NCBI RefSeq assembly: GCF_019802085.1
Contig: NZ_JAHVHV010000005.1
Location: 124,001 to 188,000, forward strand
DNA from: Ferrimonas balearica
Lineage (GTDB): Bacteria; Pseudomonadota; Gammaproteobacteria; Enterobacterales; Shewanellaceae
Direction of reading: 5' to 3'
DNA length: 64,000 nucleotides
In this document: in pieces, positions 16,822-27,900 of the stretch
Layout: each line of letters opens with the position of its first letter
How positions within the stretch are numbered: the first letter of the stretch is position 1
The notes under the pieces: generated by a model
Databases searched by the model: none
What the model was told of the DNA's origin: nothing
What the model saw: the letters and a program-made list of their open reading frames with translations, nothing else
Translations under genes and position numbers: made by a program

Positions 16822-18570
16822 ATGAGCGCAGATAATCAGAACCAAGCCTGGCCCACCTTCAAGCGGCTGTGGCCCTACGTCCTGCCCTACAAGATGGCCT
16901 TCGTCGCCGCCATCCTGGCCATGGCGGTGTACGGCGGTGTGGATGCCGCCATGATCTACCTGGTCAAGCCGCTCATCGACAGCGGCCTGGCGGAGGGCAA
17001 TGCCAGCACCTTCAAGTGGGCGCCCCTGGTGGTGGTGGGCCTCTTTATGGTGCGGGGCCTGGGCAACTTCGTCTCCACCTACTGCATGGCCTGGGTCTCT
17101 CAGCACGTGATCCGCGCCATGCGCCAGGCGGTGTTCGAGAAGTACCTGAAGCTGCCGGTCACCTTCTTCGATAACCGCTCCAGCGGCGACCTCATCTCCA
17201 AGATCACCTACGACACCGAGCAGGTCTCCCGGGCCTCCTCCAACGCCCTGATCAGCATGGTGCGTGACGGCTTCACCGTGATCGGCCTGCTGTTCATCAT
17301 GTTCTGGCAAAGCTGGCAGCTGTCCGCCATCTTCTTCCTGGTGGGGCCCATCGTGGCCTGGGTGATCACCGTGGTAAGTCGGCGCTTCCGTAAGATCTCC
17401 AAGAACATCCAGGCGGCCATGGGGGGCGTGACCAGCGCCTCGGAGCAGATGCTCAAAGGCCACCGCAACGTGCTGGCCTTCGGCGGCCAGGAGGTGGAAG
17501 CGGAGCGCTTTGCCAAGGTCAACAACCGCACCCGGCAGCAGAACATGAAGCTGGCGGCCGCCCAAGCCATCAGCCAGCCGGCGATCCAGATCATCGGCTC
17601 CATGGCCCTGGCGGTGGTGCTCTTTGCCGCCAGTTTCCCCAGTGTCCTGGACAGCCTCACCCCGGGCTCCTTCGTCGCCATCATCGGCGCCATGATGGGC
17701 CTGATGACGCCGGTCAAACACCTGACCCGGGTCAACGCCGAGTTCCAGCGGGGCATCGCCGCCGCGTCCAGCGTGTTCGAGGTGCTGGATGAGATGGAAG
17801 CGGCGGACAACGGCCAGACCGAGCTCAAAAACGTCCGGGGCGAGGTGCGCTTCGACAACCTGAGCTTCCGCTACACCCCCGAGAGCGACAACGTCCTCAA
17901 GGCGATTGACCTCACCATTCCCGCCGGTCAGACCCTGGCCCTGGTGGGCCGCTCCGGCTCCGGCAAGTCCACCCTGTCGAGCCTGTTGCCCCGCTTCTAC
18001 GAGACCGACCAGGGACGCATCACCATCGACGGCGTCGATGTCCGTGACGTCACCCTGAGCAGCCTGCGCAGTCAGATTGCCCTGGTCTCCCAGCAGGTGA
18101 TCCTGTTCAACGACAGCATCGCCAACAACATCGCTTACGCCTGTGACGATAAGGTCACCCGGGCGCAGATCGAGGCGGCGGCCGAGGCGGCCCACGTAAT
18201 GGACTTCGTCAAGGACCTGCCCGAGGGGCTGGACACCCTGGTGGGGGAGGACGGCGTGCTGCTCTCCGGCGGTCAGCGCCAGCGCATTGCCATCGCACGG
18301 GCCCTGCTGCGGGACGCCCCGATTCTGATCCTCGACGAGGCCACCTCGGCGTTGGACACCGAATCGGAACGCGCCATCCAGGCGGCACTGGAGACCTTGC
18401 AACAGGGACGCACCAGTCTGGTGATCGCCCACCGCCTCTCCACCATCGAGAACGCCGACCAGATTGTGGTGATGGAGAAGGGCCAGATCGTCGAGCGCGG
18501 CGACCACGCCGAGCTGATGGCCCACGGCGGGATCTACGCCCAGCTGCAGCAACTGCAGGCAGGGGAGTAG
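16822..18570 (+). CDS. msbA: Lipid A/LPS flippase MsbA
   Basis: 582 residues, the size of E. coli MsbA: an exporter-type ABC half-transporter with six membrane helices followed by a nucleotide-binding domain. Walker A GRSGSGKST lies near residues 375-383, signature LSGGQRQRIAIARALL near 481-494, and Walker B LILDEATSALD just after. MsbA flips core-lipid A across the inner membrane, and lpxK two nt downstream confirms the pathway. It is the first gene of the LPS operon. Confidence 0.97.
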   Translation: MSADNQNQAWPTFKRLWPYVLPYKMAFVAAILAMAVYGGVDAAMIYLVKPLIDSGLAEGNASTFKWAPLVVVGLFMVRGLGNFVSTYCMAWVSQHVIRAMRQAVFEKYLKLPVTFFDNRSSGDLISKITYDTEQVSRASSNALISMVRDGFTVIGLLFIMFWQSWQLSAIFFLVGPIVAWVITVVSRRFRKISKNIQAAMGGVTSASEQMLKGHRNVLAFGGQEVEAERFAKVNNRTRQQNMKLAAAQAISQPAIQIIGSMALAVVLFAASFPSVLDSLTPGSFVAIIGAMMGLMTPVKHLTRVNAEFQRGIAAASSVFEVLDEMEAADNGQTELKNVRGEVRFDNLSFRYTPESDNVLKAIDLTIPAGQTLALVGRSGSGKSTLSSLLPRFYETDQGRITIDGVDVRDVTLSSLRSQIALVSQQVILFNDSIANNIAYACDDKVTRAQIEAAAEAAHVMDFVKDLPEGLDTLVGEDGVLLSGGQRQRIAIARALLRDAPILILDEATSALDTESERAIQAALETLQQGRTSLVIAHRLSTIENADQIVVMEKGQIVERGDHAELMAHGGIYAQLQQLQAGE

Positions 18571-18571
18571 G

Positions 18572-19552
18572 ATGAGCCAAGCGCTGGAGCGGGCCTGGCA
18601 GCAGGGCCATCCCGCCCTCTACCTGCTCGCCCCTCTGACCGGGCTTTTTGCGCTTATCAGCGGCCTGCGCCGCTGGGCCTACCGCCGTGGCTGGCTCAAG
18701 GCTGAGACCCTGCCGGCGCCCGTGGTGGTGGTGGGCAACATCAGCGTCGGCGGCAATGGCAAGACCCCCACGGTGCTCTACCTGGTCGAGCTGCTCAAAC
18801 GCGCCGGCTACCGGCCCGGCATCATCAGCCGGGGCTATGGCGGCAAGGCGCCCCACTATCCCCTGGCGGTCACACCCGAGACCCCCGCGGCCCAAAGCGG
18901 CGATGAGCCGGCCCTGATGGCCCAGCGCAGCGGCGTGCCCGTCGCCGTGGGCCCGGACCGGGTGGCCGCGGCGCGCCTGCTGATTGACCGGGGCGATGTG
19001 GACATCCTGGTCAGCGACGATGGCATGCAGCACTACCGCCTGGCCCGGGATCTGGAGATCGCCGTGGTGGACGGTCAGCGCCGCTTCGGCAATGGCCACC
19101 TGCTGCCCATGGGGCCGCTGCGGGAGTCCCCGGCTCGGCTGAGCCGCTGCGCCATGGTGATCTGCAACGGTGCCGAGGCCCAATCGGGCGAGTGGGCCAT
19201 GACCCTGGTGCCTGACCAGTGGCAACGGGTGGACGGCAGCGGCAGCGAGTCGCCGGCTGAGCCGCTGGTGGCCATGGCCGGGATCGGCCATCCGCCCCGG
19301 TTTTTCGACACCCTCAAGGGGCTGGGGCTGAGCTTAAGTGCTTGTCACGGCTTTGCTGATCATCAGGCCTACGAGGCCGACACCCTGGCCGCGCTGACCC
19401 CGGATGGCAGTGCCCTGGTGATGACTGAGAAAGACGCGGTCAAGTGTCGCGCCTTTGCCCGCCCCAACTGGTATTACCTACCGGTAACTGCTAGTTTGGG
19501 GACCGATTTTGATACCGAATTTTTGCGTCAACTGAAGGAAATTGCTCGATGA
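18572..19552 (+). CDS. lpxK: Tetraacyldisaccharide 4'-kinase LpxK
   Basis: 326 residues. LpxK phosphorylates the 4' position of the lipid A disaccharide at the inner-membrane surface. An N-terminal hydrophobic anchor ([17 protein letters not shown]) precedes the P-loop [15 protein letters not shown] near residues 50-64; [17 protein letters not shown] is the family's DDGxQ motif and [11 protein letters not shown] is near the end. It begins one nt after the msbA stop and overlaps ycaR by 4 nt (ATGA). Confidence 0.96.
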   Translation: MSQALERAWQQGHPALYLLAPLTGLFALISGLRRWAYRRGWLKAETLPAPVVVVGNISVGGNGKTPTVLYLVELLKRAGYRPGIISRGYGGKAPHYPLAVTPETPAAQSGDEPALMAQRSGVPVAVGPDRVAAARLLIDRGDVDILVSDDGMQHYRLARDLEIAVVDGQRRFGNGHLLPMGPLRESPARLSRCAMVICNGAEAQSGEWAMTLVPDQWQRVDGSGSESPAEPLVAMAGIGHPPRFFDTLKGLGLSLSACHGFADHQAYEADTLAALTPDGSALVMTEKDAVKCRAFARPNWYYLPVTASLGTDFDTEFLRQLKEIAR

Positions 19553-19728
19553 GCTTTGACAACAAGCTGCTGGAGATCATCGCCTGCCCGGTGTGCAAGG
19601 GCAAGCTGGAGTACGACCGTGAAGGGGATCGCCTGATCTGCAAAGCGGATCGTCTGGTGTACCCCATCACCGAGGGGATCCCGGTGCTGCTGGAAGACCG
19701 CGCCGAGCCCTACCGCGACGAGGCCTGA
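19549..19728 (+). CDS. ycaR: YcaR/Trm112-like small protein
   Basis: A 59-residue protein of the UPF0434/Trm112 family that lies between lpxK and kdsB as in E. coli. [22 protein letters not shown] carries a CPVC pair and a third cysteine in LICKADRL; the fourth zinc ligand of eukaryotic Trm112 is absent. The end [14 protein letters not shown] is typical. The ATG overlaps the lpxK stop in ATGA, so translation is coupled. The cellular role is not settled. Confidence 0.93.
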   Translation: MSFDNKLLEIIACPVCKGKLEYDREGDRLICKADRLVYPITEGIPVLLEDRAEPYRDEA

Positions 19729-19731
19729 GCC

Positions 19732-20472
19732 ATGGGTTTCGTGGTGGTGATCCCCGCTCGCTACGCCTCCACCCGGCTGCCGGGCAAGCCCCTGGCGGCC
19801 ATTGCAGGTAAACCGATGATCCAGCACGTGGCCGAGCGCGCCCAGGCCGCCGGTGCCGAGCGGGTGATCGTGGCCACCGACGATCAGCGGGTGGTGGACG
19901 CCCTGGACGGGGTGTGTGACGTGTTGATGACCTCACCGGATCATCAAAGCGGCACCGAACGTCTGGCGGAGGTGGTGGAAACCCTGGCCCTGGCGGACGA
20001 CACCATAGTGGTCAATGTCCAGGGGGACGAGCCGCTCATTCCCGAGGCCAACATCCGTCAGCTGGCGGACAACCTGGCTCAGGGGCAGGCCGGCATGGCC
20101 ACCCTGGGGGTGGCCATCGAGGACGCCGAGGAGATGCACAACCCCAACGCGGTCAAGGTGGTGTGCGATGGCGCCGGTCACGCGCTCTACTTCAGCCGGG
20201 CTCCCATCCCCTGGGACCGGGACGGGTTCGCCGAAGGACCCAGCGTCAGCCCCGGTGCCCTGCGCCATGTGGGGATCTACGCCTACCGGGCCGGCTTTAT
20301 CCGCCAGTACGTGGCCTGGCCGGTGAGCCCGCTGGAGACCATCGAGTCGCTGGAGCAGCTGCGGGTGCTCTACCAGGGGGAGAAGATCCACGTGGCGGAA
20401 GCCATCGAGCCGCCCCCGGCGGGGGTGGACACCCCCGAGGACCTGGAGCGGGTGCGACAGCATCTCGCCTGA
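19732..20472 (+). CDS. kdsB: CMP-KDO synthetase (3-deoxy-manno-octulosonate cytidylyltransferase)
   Basis: 246 residues. KdsB activates KDO with CTP for addition to lipid A. The nucleotide-binding start [36 protein letters not shown] and [10 protein letters not shown] are all family signatures. It begins 3 nt after ycaR and is the last gene of the operon, followed by a strong terminator. Confidence 0.97.
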   Translation: MGFVVVIPARYASTRLPGKPLAAIAGKPMIQHVAERAQAAGAERVIVATDDQRVVDALDGVCDVLMTSPDHQSGTERLAEVVETLALADDTIVVNVQGDEPLIPEANIRQLADNLAQGQAGMATLGVAIEDAEEMHNPNAVKVVCDGAGHALYFSRAPIPWDRDGFAEGPSVSPGALRHVGIYAYRAGFIRQYVAWPVSPLETIESLEQLRVLYQGEKIHVAEAIEPPPAGVDTPEDLERVRQHLA

Positions 20473-20488
20473 GGGCCGACACAAAAAA

Positions 20489-20514
20489 CGCCGCGCAACT
20501 GCGCGGCGTTTTTT
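20489..20514. terminator. Bidirectional terminator after kdsB
   Basis: CGCCGCGC (20489-20496) and GCGCGGCG (20501-20508) form an 8-bp GC stem with loop AACT, flanked by six A (20483-20488) and six T (20509-20514). It works in both directions, for kdsB and for the convergent membrane-protein gene ending at 20535. Confidence 0.9.
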
Positions 20515-20534
20515 GTGGGTTGTGGCCAGGGCGC

Positions 20535-20921
20535 TCAGTTGTGGTACTCCGGCCAGAGCTCCTCCTGGGCCGCAGTGATCCGTTGGTCCAGCACCTCGGT
20601 GGGGGGCGTGCCGCCGAGCAGGGTAAATGTGACCACCAACTGCACGGCCAGCACCAAAGAGCCGATCAGCAGCCCCCGCCAGTAGCTGGTGTCCAGCAGC
20701 AACGAGAAGGCGAAGGCGGCCAGCAGCAGGGAGGCGAGCCAGGCCAGGGAGTCGTCGTCGATGTAGCCAAAGGCGAGGTCCTGCAGGGCGACCGCGGCGA
20801 CCACCGCCAACAGCGCCGCCCACCAGCTGGGGTTGCCCACCCGCAATACACGACAGCCCACGTAGACAGGCAACAGCGCCAGCACCAGGCCGCCGAGAAC
20901 GAACAGGGCGAGTGCGATCAT
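20535..20921 (-). CDS. Hypothetical small membrane protein
   Basis: 128 residues with four predicted membrane helices (IALALFVLGGLVLALLP, WWAALLAVVAAVALQDLAF, LAWLASLLLAAFAFSLLL, GLLIGSLVLAVQLVVTFTLL) and a charged C-terminal tail. I do not recognise a family. Its ATG begins 3 nt after the stop of the metallo-hydrolase gene upstream, so the two form an operon. Confidence 0.8.
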   Translation of the reverse strand: MIALALFVLGGLVLALLPVYVGCRVLRVGNPSWWAALLAVVAAVALQDLAFGYIDDDSLAWLASLLLAAFAFSLLLDTSYWRGLLIGSLVLAVQLVVTFTLLGGTPPTEVLDQRITAAQEELWPEYHN

Positions 20922-20924
20922 GGC

Positions 20925-21788
20925 TTACTCCTCCATCTCCCGCCATAGGGTGTCGATCCATCGCGTTTCGCTGATGAAGGACCAGGACCAGTCGCGGTAG
21001 GCCTCGGGCATGCCGGCGGCGTGCCACGCGTCCTTGGGCTGGCCCTTCATGGACTCGGCCCAGCGCAGGGAATCCTCGAGCATGGTGAGAAAGCGGGACA
21101 GGTCGGCCTTGTTGGCCAGATCACCGTGGCCGGGGATGATGAGGGTCTGGTCGTCGGTCCAGCGAAGCGCTTCCCTTACCCTTTCAGTATAGCCCCGAAC
21201 CGTCCCCCCATGGGTTTGATCTACATAGGGAAAACGGTCTTTAAAGAAGAGATCGCCCATGTGCAGCACCCCCTGCTCCTCGAACCACACCAGGGCGTCG
21301 CCGTCGGTGTGTCCGGCGCCGAGGTGGATCACCCGGATCCGCTGGCCGTTGAAGTGCACCTCGATGCCGTCGTCAAAGGTGACCACCGGCCACTGCTCGG
21401 GGCTGACCTTGGGATCCGCCTTCAGGTGCTTGAGCACGTTGTGGTGAGCAAAGACGGTACCGTCGCGGCCGAAGTGGGCGTTGCCCCCGGTGTGGTCCCC
21501 GTGGTGGTGGGTGTTGATGACAAAGCGCACAGGCCCGGGCTGGATCTCGGCCAGGGCCGCCTCGATGCGCTTGGCCAGGGGGGCGAACTGATCGTCGATC
21601 AGCAAAAGACCGTCTTCGCCGCTGCTGACGCCGATGTTGCCGCCGGCGCCGGTGAGCATGTGGATCCCCGGACGCAGCTGCTGCGCTTCGATGGTGACAT
21701 TGGCAAAGCGGTCGTTGGGGTTCGGGGCCTGGGCGGCCAGGGCGGTGGTGCTCCACAAGAGCAGAAACAGCTGTCCGTAGCGTATCAT
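20925..21788 (-). CDS. Secreted metallo-beta-lactamase-fold hydrolase
   Basis: 287 residues with a signal peptide (LFLLLWSTTALAAQA) for export. The zinc site motif THHHGDHTGGN lies at residues 93-103, GAGHTDGD near 157, and a further metal-binding histidine in IIPGHGDL near 217, so it has a complete dinuclear site. It belongs to the periplasmic subfamily often annotated as cyclase/MBL hydrolase and related to subclass B3 or quinoprotein-relay enzymes; the substrate is unknown and lactamase activity should not be assumed. It is the first gene of a two-gene operon. Confidence 0.88.
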   Translation of the reverse strand: MIRYGQLFLLLWSTTALAAQAPNPNDRFANVTIEAQQLRPGIHMLTGAGGNIGVSSGEDGLLLIDDQFAPLAKRIEAALAEIQPGPVRFVINTHHHGDHTGGNAHFGRDGTVFAHHNVLKHLKADPKVSPEQWPVVTFDDGIEVHFNGQRIRVIHLGAGHTDGDALVWFEEQGVLHMGDLFFKDRFPYVDQTHGGTVRGYTERVREALRWTDDQTLIIPGHGDLANKADLSRFLTMLEDSLRWAESMKGQPKDAWHAAGMPEAYRDWSWSFISETRWIDTLWREMEE

Positions 21789-21895
21789 TCCATGATCTCC
21801 CTCAGTGCTGGCCCTCTAGGCTAGAAGGTAATGGGGATTTTTGCCAGCCAAAGAAATGGTTAGAGGCATAAACCCGGCGAATGGGCCGTAAAGGA

Positions 21896-21922
21896 AGCCG
21901 GACCCGAGGGCCCGGCTTTTTT
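21896..21922. terminator. Terminator hairpin after the RND operon
   Basis: AGCCGG (21896-21901) pairs with CCGGCT (21912-21917), and CCC/GGG extends the stem with a one-base bulge; six T follow on the plus strand and a weak TTCCTTT on the minus strand. It lies directly after the stop of the minus-strand RND operon and should separate it from the hydrolase gene. Confidence 0.65.
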
Positions 21923-21923
21923 G

Positions 21924-24900
21924 TTACAGCCAGCTGGGCAGGGTGCGGGCCCGCCAGGCCAGCACATTGCCCACCCCGGTGGCCACCCGGTGACGCAGAC
22001 GGCACAGCATCAGGTAGAGGTAGGGCACCAGGAACAAGCTGGTGAGGGTGGAGAAGGCCAGGCCACCGATGATGGCGATGGCCATCGGGGTGTAGCTGGG
22101 ACCGCCCCCGGCCAGCCGGGTGTCGTTGAGCGCCAGGGGCAGCAGGCCCAGGATGGTGGTGGCCACCGTCATCATCACCGGACGCAAACGAGTGACCGCA
22201 GCGTCGAGGATCGCCTGGCGCATCCGGGTCAGGTCCGGCTCCCGCTGGTTGATCTGATCCACCAGCACGATGCCGTTGTTCACCACCACCCCCATCAGCA
22301 CCAGGATCCCGATCATCCCCATGATGCTCATGTCGGTGCCGGTGAGCAGAAAGGTCCAGAACACCCCGGTGATGGAGAACAGGATGGAGCTGATCACCGC
22401 AGTGGGCAGCAGCAGGGATTCGAACAGTGCCGCCATCACGATGTAGATCATCGCCACCGCCAGCAGCATGTTGGTGACCATCAACGCCTGGCTCTCGTCC
22501 TGGTACTGGAAGCCGCCGCCGAAGCTGTAGCTGTACCCCTCGGGCAGGGCCACGGTGTCCATCAATGCGGTGATCTCCTCCCGCAGCTGGTCGAAGTCCT
22601 TGCCGTCAACGTTGGCGCCGATGGCCAGGGCGGTCTGGCGTCCCTCGTGGCGGATCTCCTCCAGCCGGGCCTGCTCGGTCAGGGTGGCCACCTGCTCCAG
22701 GGTGATCACCCGCCCGGCCACCCGGCCCAGGGGCAGTTCACGCAGCTGGGTCAGTGACTGGCGCCACTGGGGCTGCCACATCAGCTTGATCTGCACCTCG
22801 CCGTTGGGATCGTGGCGGAAGGAGCGCAGGGTCTGGCCCCGAAGGGCGGTGGCCAGCAACTGGGCGCTGTCCTGGAGGCTGAGCCCCAGTCGGGCCAGCT
22901 TGTCCCGGTCGAAGCGCACCACCAGCTCCCGCTGGCCGCCGTTCAGGTCTGAGCGCACGTCCGACAGCCCCTCGATGCGGGCGATCATCGGGGTGATCTG
23001 TTCCGCCAGCTCGATAAGGGTGGTGGTGGAGCGGCCCCGCAGGTAGAAGCGCATGCCCCGGTCGTCGCCCCCCTGCCAGCCAAACTCCGGTTGGGCGTAG
23101 GCGTACTTGGGGAAGCCCTCGCGGATCTCGGCCATCAGCTCCTTGCGCGGCATCGGCAGGGGATCGGTGAGCAGCAAGGTGGTCTGCAGGTTGTCGGCGG
23201 AGAAGTAGCTGTACACCGACTCGATGCCGAAGCGCTCCTGGTTGGCGTACAGGTAGGCCTCCATCTGGTTGATCATCCCCTCGGTCACCCGCAGGCTGTG
23301 ACGCCCCTCCAGGTGGTAGTTGATGAACAGCCGATCGTCGCCGCCGTCATCGTCGTCCGCCATCTGCATCTGGGACAGGGGCAGGGCGGTGCTGGCCAGC
23401 AACAGCAGGGCGATGGCGCCGGCGCTTTTCGGGTGGTCCAGGGTCCAGGCCAGGGCGCGCTTGTACCGCGGGGCCTTAGGCACCCGGGCGGTCTGGCCGA
23501 AGTGGCCGAAGCGGTAGAGCAGCAGCGGCAGCAAGGTGCGGGAGATGAGCAAGCTGGCCATCAGCGACAGACAGATGGCGATGGCCACGTGCTCCAGGAA
23601 CACCGTCAGCTGCACCTTGACGCCGAAGATGTTGGGCAGGAAGACGATGGCGGTGGTCAGGGTGCCGGCCATCACCGCCAGGGCCACCTTGTCCACCCCG
23701 CCGGTAACCGCTTTGAAGCGGTCGCTGGGGTCCTGCTGCAGCACGCTTTCACTGACCACCACGGCGTTGTCGATCAGCATCCCCACCGCCAGCAGCAGCC
23801 CCATCATGGAGAGGATGTTGAGGGTGTAGCCCAGCAGGTACATCACCCCCAGGGTGATCCCCACCGACAGGGGGACGGAGACCACGATGAGCGCCGTGGT
23901 CAGCGGGTTGCGCAGGAACAGGAAGAGCACCAGGAAGGAGAGCCCGGCGCCCATCAGACCGGCGCTGGCCAGGTTGCTCAGGGAGGATTTTACTCCGTCG
24001 GCCTGGTCGTCCATCACGAACAGTTCGATGCCGTCAAACTGCGGGTTGTCCCGGGCACCGTCGACCACTGTCAACACCCGGTCTGCCACCGCCACCAGGT
24101 TGGCGCCGGACTCCTTGAACACGTCCAGGCCCACGGCGTACTCCCGGTCCAGGTGACGCCCGTCCACCATCTCCGGCAGGCTGTAGTCGATGTCGGCGAT
24201 CTCCCCCAGGGTGACGCCGCGCACCACCGTCAGGTCGCGGATGGCGTCCAGCGACCGGTACTCCCCCTTGGGGGAGACCTGCCACAGGGCGGAGCCGGTG
24301 CGCAGATCCCCGGCGCTAACCACGAAGTTCTGCGCTGCGAGCTGCTGGGCCAGCCAGTTGGGATCGATGCCGGCGGCGGTGATCCGCTGGGCGTCCAGGC
24401 GAATCTGGATCTCCTGGGGCTGCACCCCGTAGAGGTTCACCTTGGAGACCCCGGCCAGGCGCTCGATGGGGCGCTTGAGCTGCTTGTCCAGCAGGTCCCA
24501 GGCGCCGGACAGATCCCGGGCGGAGGAGAGACGCAGGGTCAGGATCGGCATGTCGGCGGTGGAGAACTGCCAGAGCATCACCCGCTCGACGTCGCTGGGC
24601 AGCAGGTGGCGCACCGAGTCCACCCGTTCGCGCACCTCCACCACCTTGCTGGCGATGGACTCGTCCCAGTCGAAATCCATCCGCACCCAGGACTCGGTCT
24701 GGCTGGAGCCGGAGGTCATCCGCTTGACCCCGGACAGGGTGGCCAGGGACTCCTCCAGCACCGCGGTGATCTCCCGCTCCACCTCTTCCGGGGAGCCGCC
24801 GTTGTAGGGCACCTGTACGGTGATTTGGGGGATCTCCAGTCCGGGCCACATCTCCAGGGGCAGCAGCCGGGTGGCCACCAGCCCCAGCAGCAGCAGGGCG

Positions 24901-24968
24901 ACGAAGCCCATGGTGACGGTCACCGGGCGTTTCAGTGCCAGGGCGGTCAAACCGTTGGGATTAGCCAT
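21924..24968 (-). CDS. RND efflux transporter permease, second subunit
   Basis: 1014 residues in the AcrB-like layout: helix 1 after ALALKRPVTVTMGF, a large periplasmic loop, helices 2-6 with VGMLIDNAVVVSESV in helix 4 carrying the proton-relay aspartate, then a second half with GILVLMGVVVNNGIVLVDQI. The ATG at 24968 overlaps the upstream RND gene's stop by 8 nt; an earlier start lies inside that gene. With the partner RND gene and one adaptor it resembles MdtABC-type systems with two different pump subunits. Substrate cannot be read from sequence. Confidence 0.9.
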   Translation of the reverse strand: MANPNGLTALALKRPVTVTMGFVALLLLGLVATRLLPLEMWPGLEIPQITVQVPYNGGSPEEVEREITAVLEESLATLSGVKRMTSGSSQTESWVRMDFDWDESIASKVVEVRERVDSVRHLLPSDVERVMLWQFSTADMPILTLRLSSARDLSGAWDLLDKQLKRPIERLAGVSKVNLYGVQPQEIQIRLDAQRITAAGIDPNWLAQQLAAQNFVVSAGDLRTGSALWQVSPKGEYRSLDAIRDLTVVRGVTLGEIADIDYSLPEMVDGRHLDREYAVGLDVFKESGANLVAVADRVLTVVDGARDNPQFDGIELFVMDDQADGVKSSLSNLASAGLMGAGLSFLVLFLFLRNPLTTALIVVSVPLSVGITLGVMYLLGYTLNILSMMGLLLAVGMLIDNAVVVSESVLQQDPSDRFKAVTGGVDKVALAVMAGTLTTAIVFLPNIFGVKVQLTVFLEHVAIAICLSLMASLLISRTLLPLLLYRFGHFGQTARVPKAPRYKRALAWTLDHPKSAGAIALLLLASTALPLSQMQMADDDDGGDDRLFINYHLEGRHSLRVTEGMINQMEAYLYANQERFGIESVYSYFSADNLQTTLLLTDPLPMPRKELMAEIREGFPKYAYAQPEFGWQGGDDRGMRFYLRGRSTTTLIELAEQITPMIARIEGLSDVRSDLNGGQRELVVRFDRDKLARLGLSLQDSAQLLATALRGQTLRSFRHDPNGEVQIKLMWQPQWRQSLTQLRELPLGRVAGRVITLEQVATLTEQARLEEIRHEGRQTALAIGANVDGKDFDQLREEITALMDTVALPEGYSYSFGGGFQYQDESQALMVTNMLLAVAMIYIVMAALFESLLLPTAVISSILFSITGVFWTFLLTGTDMSIMGMIGILVLMGVVVNNGIVLVDQINQREPDLTRMRQAILDAAVTRLRPVMMTVATTILGLLPLALNDTRLAGGGPSYTPMAIAIIGGLAFSTLTSLFLVPYLYLMLCRLRHRVATGVGNVLAWRARTLPSWL

Positions 24969-27900
24969 GGGCCACCTCCGGTGCGCGCTCGGCACGGTCA
25001 AACAGGGCGTAGAGCACCGGCAGCACCACCAGGGTGAGCAGGGTGGACAGCGCCAGGCCGAAGATCACCGTCACCGCCATGGGGGCGCGCAGCTCGGCGC
25101 CTTCCCCCAGCCCCAGCAGCATGGGCAGCAGCCCCAGGGTGGTGGTCAGGGTGGTCATCAGGATGGGACGCAGGCGGCTCTCGGCGGCCTGCTCGATGGC
25201 GGACAGGCGGCTGTGCCCCTGGGCCCGCAACTGGTTGATGCGATCCACCAGCACGATGGCGTTGTTCACCACGATGCCGCACAACATGATAAGGCCGATG
25301 AACACCAGCACCGACAGGGCGGTGCCCGTCAGCCACAGGCCCAGCACCGAACCGGCCAGGGCCATGGGCACCGCCGCCAGGATCAGCAGCGGGTGCAGCA
25401 GGGACTCGAACTGGCTGGCCATCACGATGTACACCAGGAACACCGCCAGGGCCAGGGCGATCTTGAGCGAGGTGCTGGACTGCTCCATCTCCTCGTTCTG
25501 ACCGCCGAAGCGCACCTCGATGCCCGAGGGCAGGGCCAGGCTGCTCAGCAGCTGACGGGCCTCGGCCACCCCTTCGCTCAGGGTGCCCTGACTGAGGCCG
25601 GCGCTGACGATGGCCGCCCGCTGCTGGGCGATGCGGTTGATGGCCGCCGGGCCCACGGTCTGCTCGACGGTGGCCACCGCATCCAGGGGGATGGGGCGGG
25701 CGGCACCGGGGTTGACGATAAGGGCGCGAATGTCCGCCACCTGGCGGCGGGCGCTTTCGTCCGCCCGCACCCGGATGTCGATCTTGCGGTCATTGAGGGT
25801 GTAGCGGGAGGCCACGGTGCCCCCCACCAGGGTGGCGATGCGGGCCGCCACGTCCGGCGCGGTCAGTCCCAGGGCCGCCAGGCGGGCGTGGTCGAAGTGG
25901 ATGGCCAGCTCCGGCTGGCCGTCCCGCAGGCTGTTGGTGACGTCACTGAACTGGCCGTGGGCCTGCAGCGCCTTGGCCAGGGTGGTGCTGGCGTCTTTGA
26001 GGCGCTCCAGATCGTAGCCGGACAGCTCGATGGCCAGGGGCTGCTTGAAGGTCAGCAGTTGCGGCTGTTTGAGCTCCGCTTCCAGGTCCGGGATGCGGCG
26101 CACCTCGTCCCTCAGCACCGCCATCACCTTGGCCTGGGCGTTGGGATCGGTCAGCACCACTTGGAGCCGGCCCCAGTTTTCACCGCTGCGTCTGGAAGCG
26201 GAGGAGAGCAGGGCGGCACTGCCGGCCTGGGAGTAGGCGTGGTGCACCTCGTCCATGGTGAGGATCGACGCCGCCAGGCGGTCCAGCACCCGGTCGGTGT
26301 GGCGCACATCGGTGCCCGGGGGCAGCTGGACCTCCAGGTAAAACTCCCCCTGGTTCATCGGCGGGATGAGCTCCATTCCCAGCCGCGGCAGCAGGGCGGC
26401 GGCGGTGCCGGTGATGCCAATGGCCAGGGCCAGGGTCAGGCCACGGTGGCGCAGGGCCAGGCCCAGCAGCTTGGGGTAGAACCAGGCCAGCGCCCCGTAG
26501 AGCTTCTCAAAGGCCCAGGCCAGGGGGGCAAAGAGCCAGCCACCCAGGCGCTTTATCTGGCGCCCCAGCACCAGCGCAACGGTGAACAGCAGCGCCGGCA
26601 GGTAGCGAAACAGCACCACGAAGGGCAGGGCAAACACCGTGGAGGAGGCCTGGCGCACCCGGCCCCAGGCGGTGGTGGGTTTGGCCTTGGGGGCGCGCTC
26701 GGCGCCCTGGGGCCACTGGAACCCCCGACGGCCGGCCAGCATGGGGATGGCCGTCAGGGCAACAAATAAGGAGGCCACCAGGGCAAAGGCGACGGTGAGG
26801 GCTTGGTCGCCAAACAGTGCCCCGGCCACCCCCTCAACAAAGAGCAGGGGAACAAACACCGCCAAGGTGGTCAGGGTGGAGGCGGTGATGGCACCGCTCA
26901 CCTCGGCAGTCCCCCGGTGGGCGGCACCGGCGCGATCCTCCGGGGTGCGCTGCCGGTGACGGTCGATGTTCTCCAGCACCACGATGGCGTTGTCCACCAA
27001 CAGGCCCACCGCCAGGGCGATGCCCCCCAGGGACATCAGGTTGAGGCTGATGTCGGCGAAGTACATCAGGTTGAAGGTGGCCACCACCGAGATGGGGATG
27101 GACAGAGAGATGATAAGGGTGGGGCGGATGTCCCTCAGGAACAGGTAGATCACCAGCATTGCCAGCACGGCACCGATGAGCGCGGCGGAGGTGACCTCGT
27201 CGATCGCCCCCTGGATAAAGCGGGACTGGTCGTAGAGGACGGTGATGTTGCGGGCGTCGGGACGCTCGGCCAGTTGGTCGAGCTTGGCCCGTACCGCCTG
27301 GGCCACCGCCACCGCGTTGGCGTCGCCCTCCTTGTAGATCGCCACCTCCACCGCGTCCATGCCGTCTACCCGGGAGACGTCGGTGCGCTCGGCGTAGCCG
27401 TCCCGCACCTCGGCCACATCCCGAAGGCGCACCAGGCGGCCCTCCTGGTGGTAGACGATGACGTTGGCCAGGGTCTCGACGCTGTCGAACTGGTTCAGGG
27501 TGCGCACCAGCAGCTCCTGGCTGCCCTGGGTGAGCTTGCCGGCGGAAAGGTTGATGTTCTCGGCGCCGATGCGGCTGACCAGGGCGTCGGGGCTGAGGTT
27601 CAGCTGGGCCAGCTTCTCCTGGTCCACCAGGATCTGCACCTCGCGGACCAGGCCTCCGGAGGGGCGCACCGAGGCCACCCCGGGCACCGCTTCGAGCTGA
27701 CGTTTAAGATCGTCGTCCGCCCAGGTGCGCAGGGCGATCAGGCTGGCCTCATCCTGGGTCTGGGCTTGCACCCCCAGGCGCAGGATCGGGTCCAGGTTGG
27801 GGTTGAAGCGCAGGATCAGCGGCTTGTCGATGTCCAGGGGCAGCAGGATGGCGTCCAGCTTCTCCCGGGTGTCCAGGGCCGCCAGATCCATGTCGGTGCC

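Noticed and set aside
16771-18552. A 593-codon minus-strand open frame opposite msbA
   Set aside because: Shadow frame caused by GC-rich codon bias; msbA motifs are complete on the plus strand.
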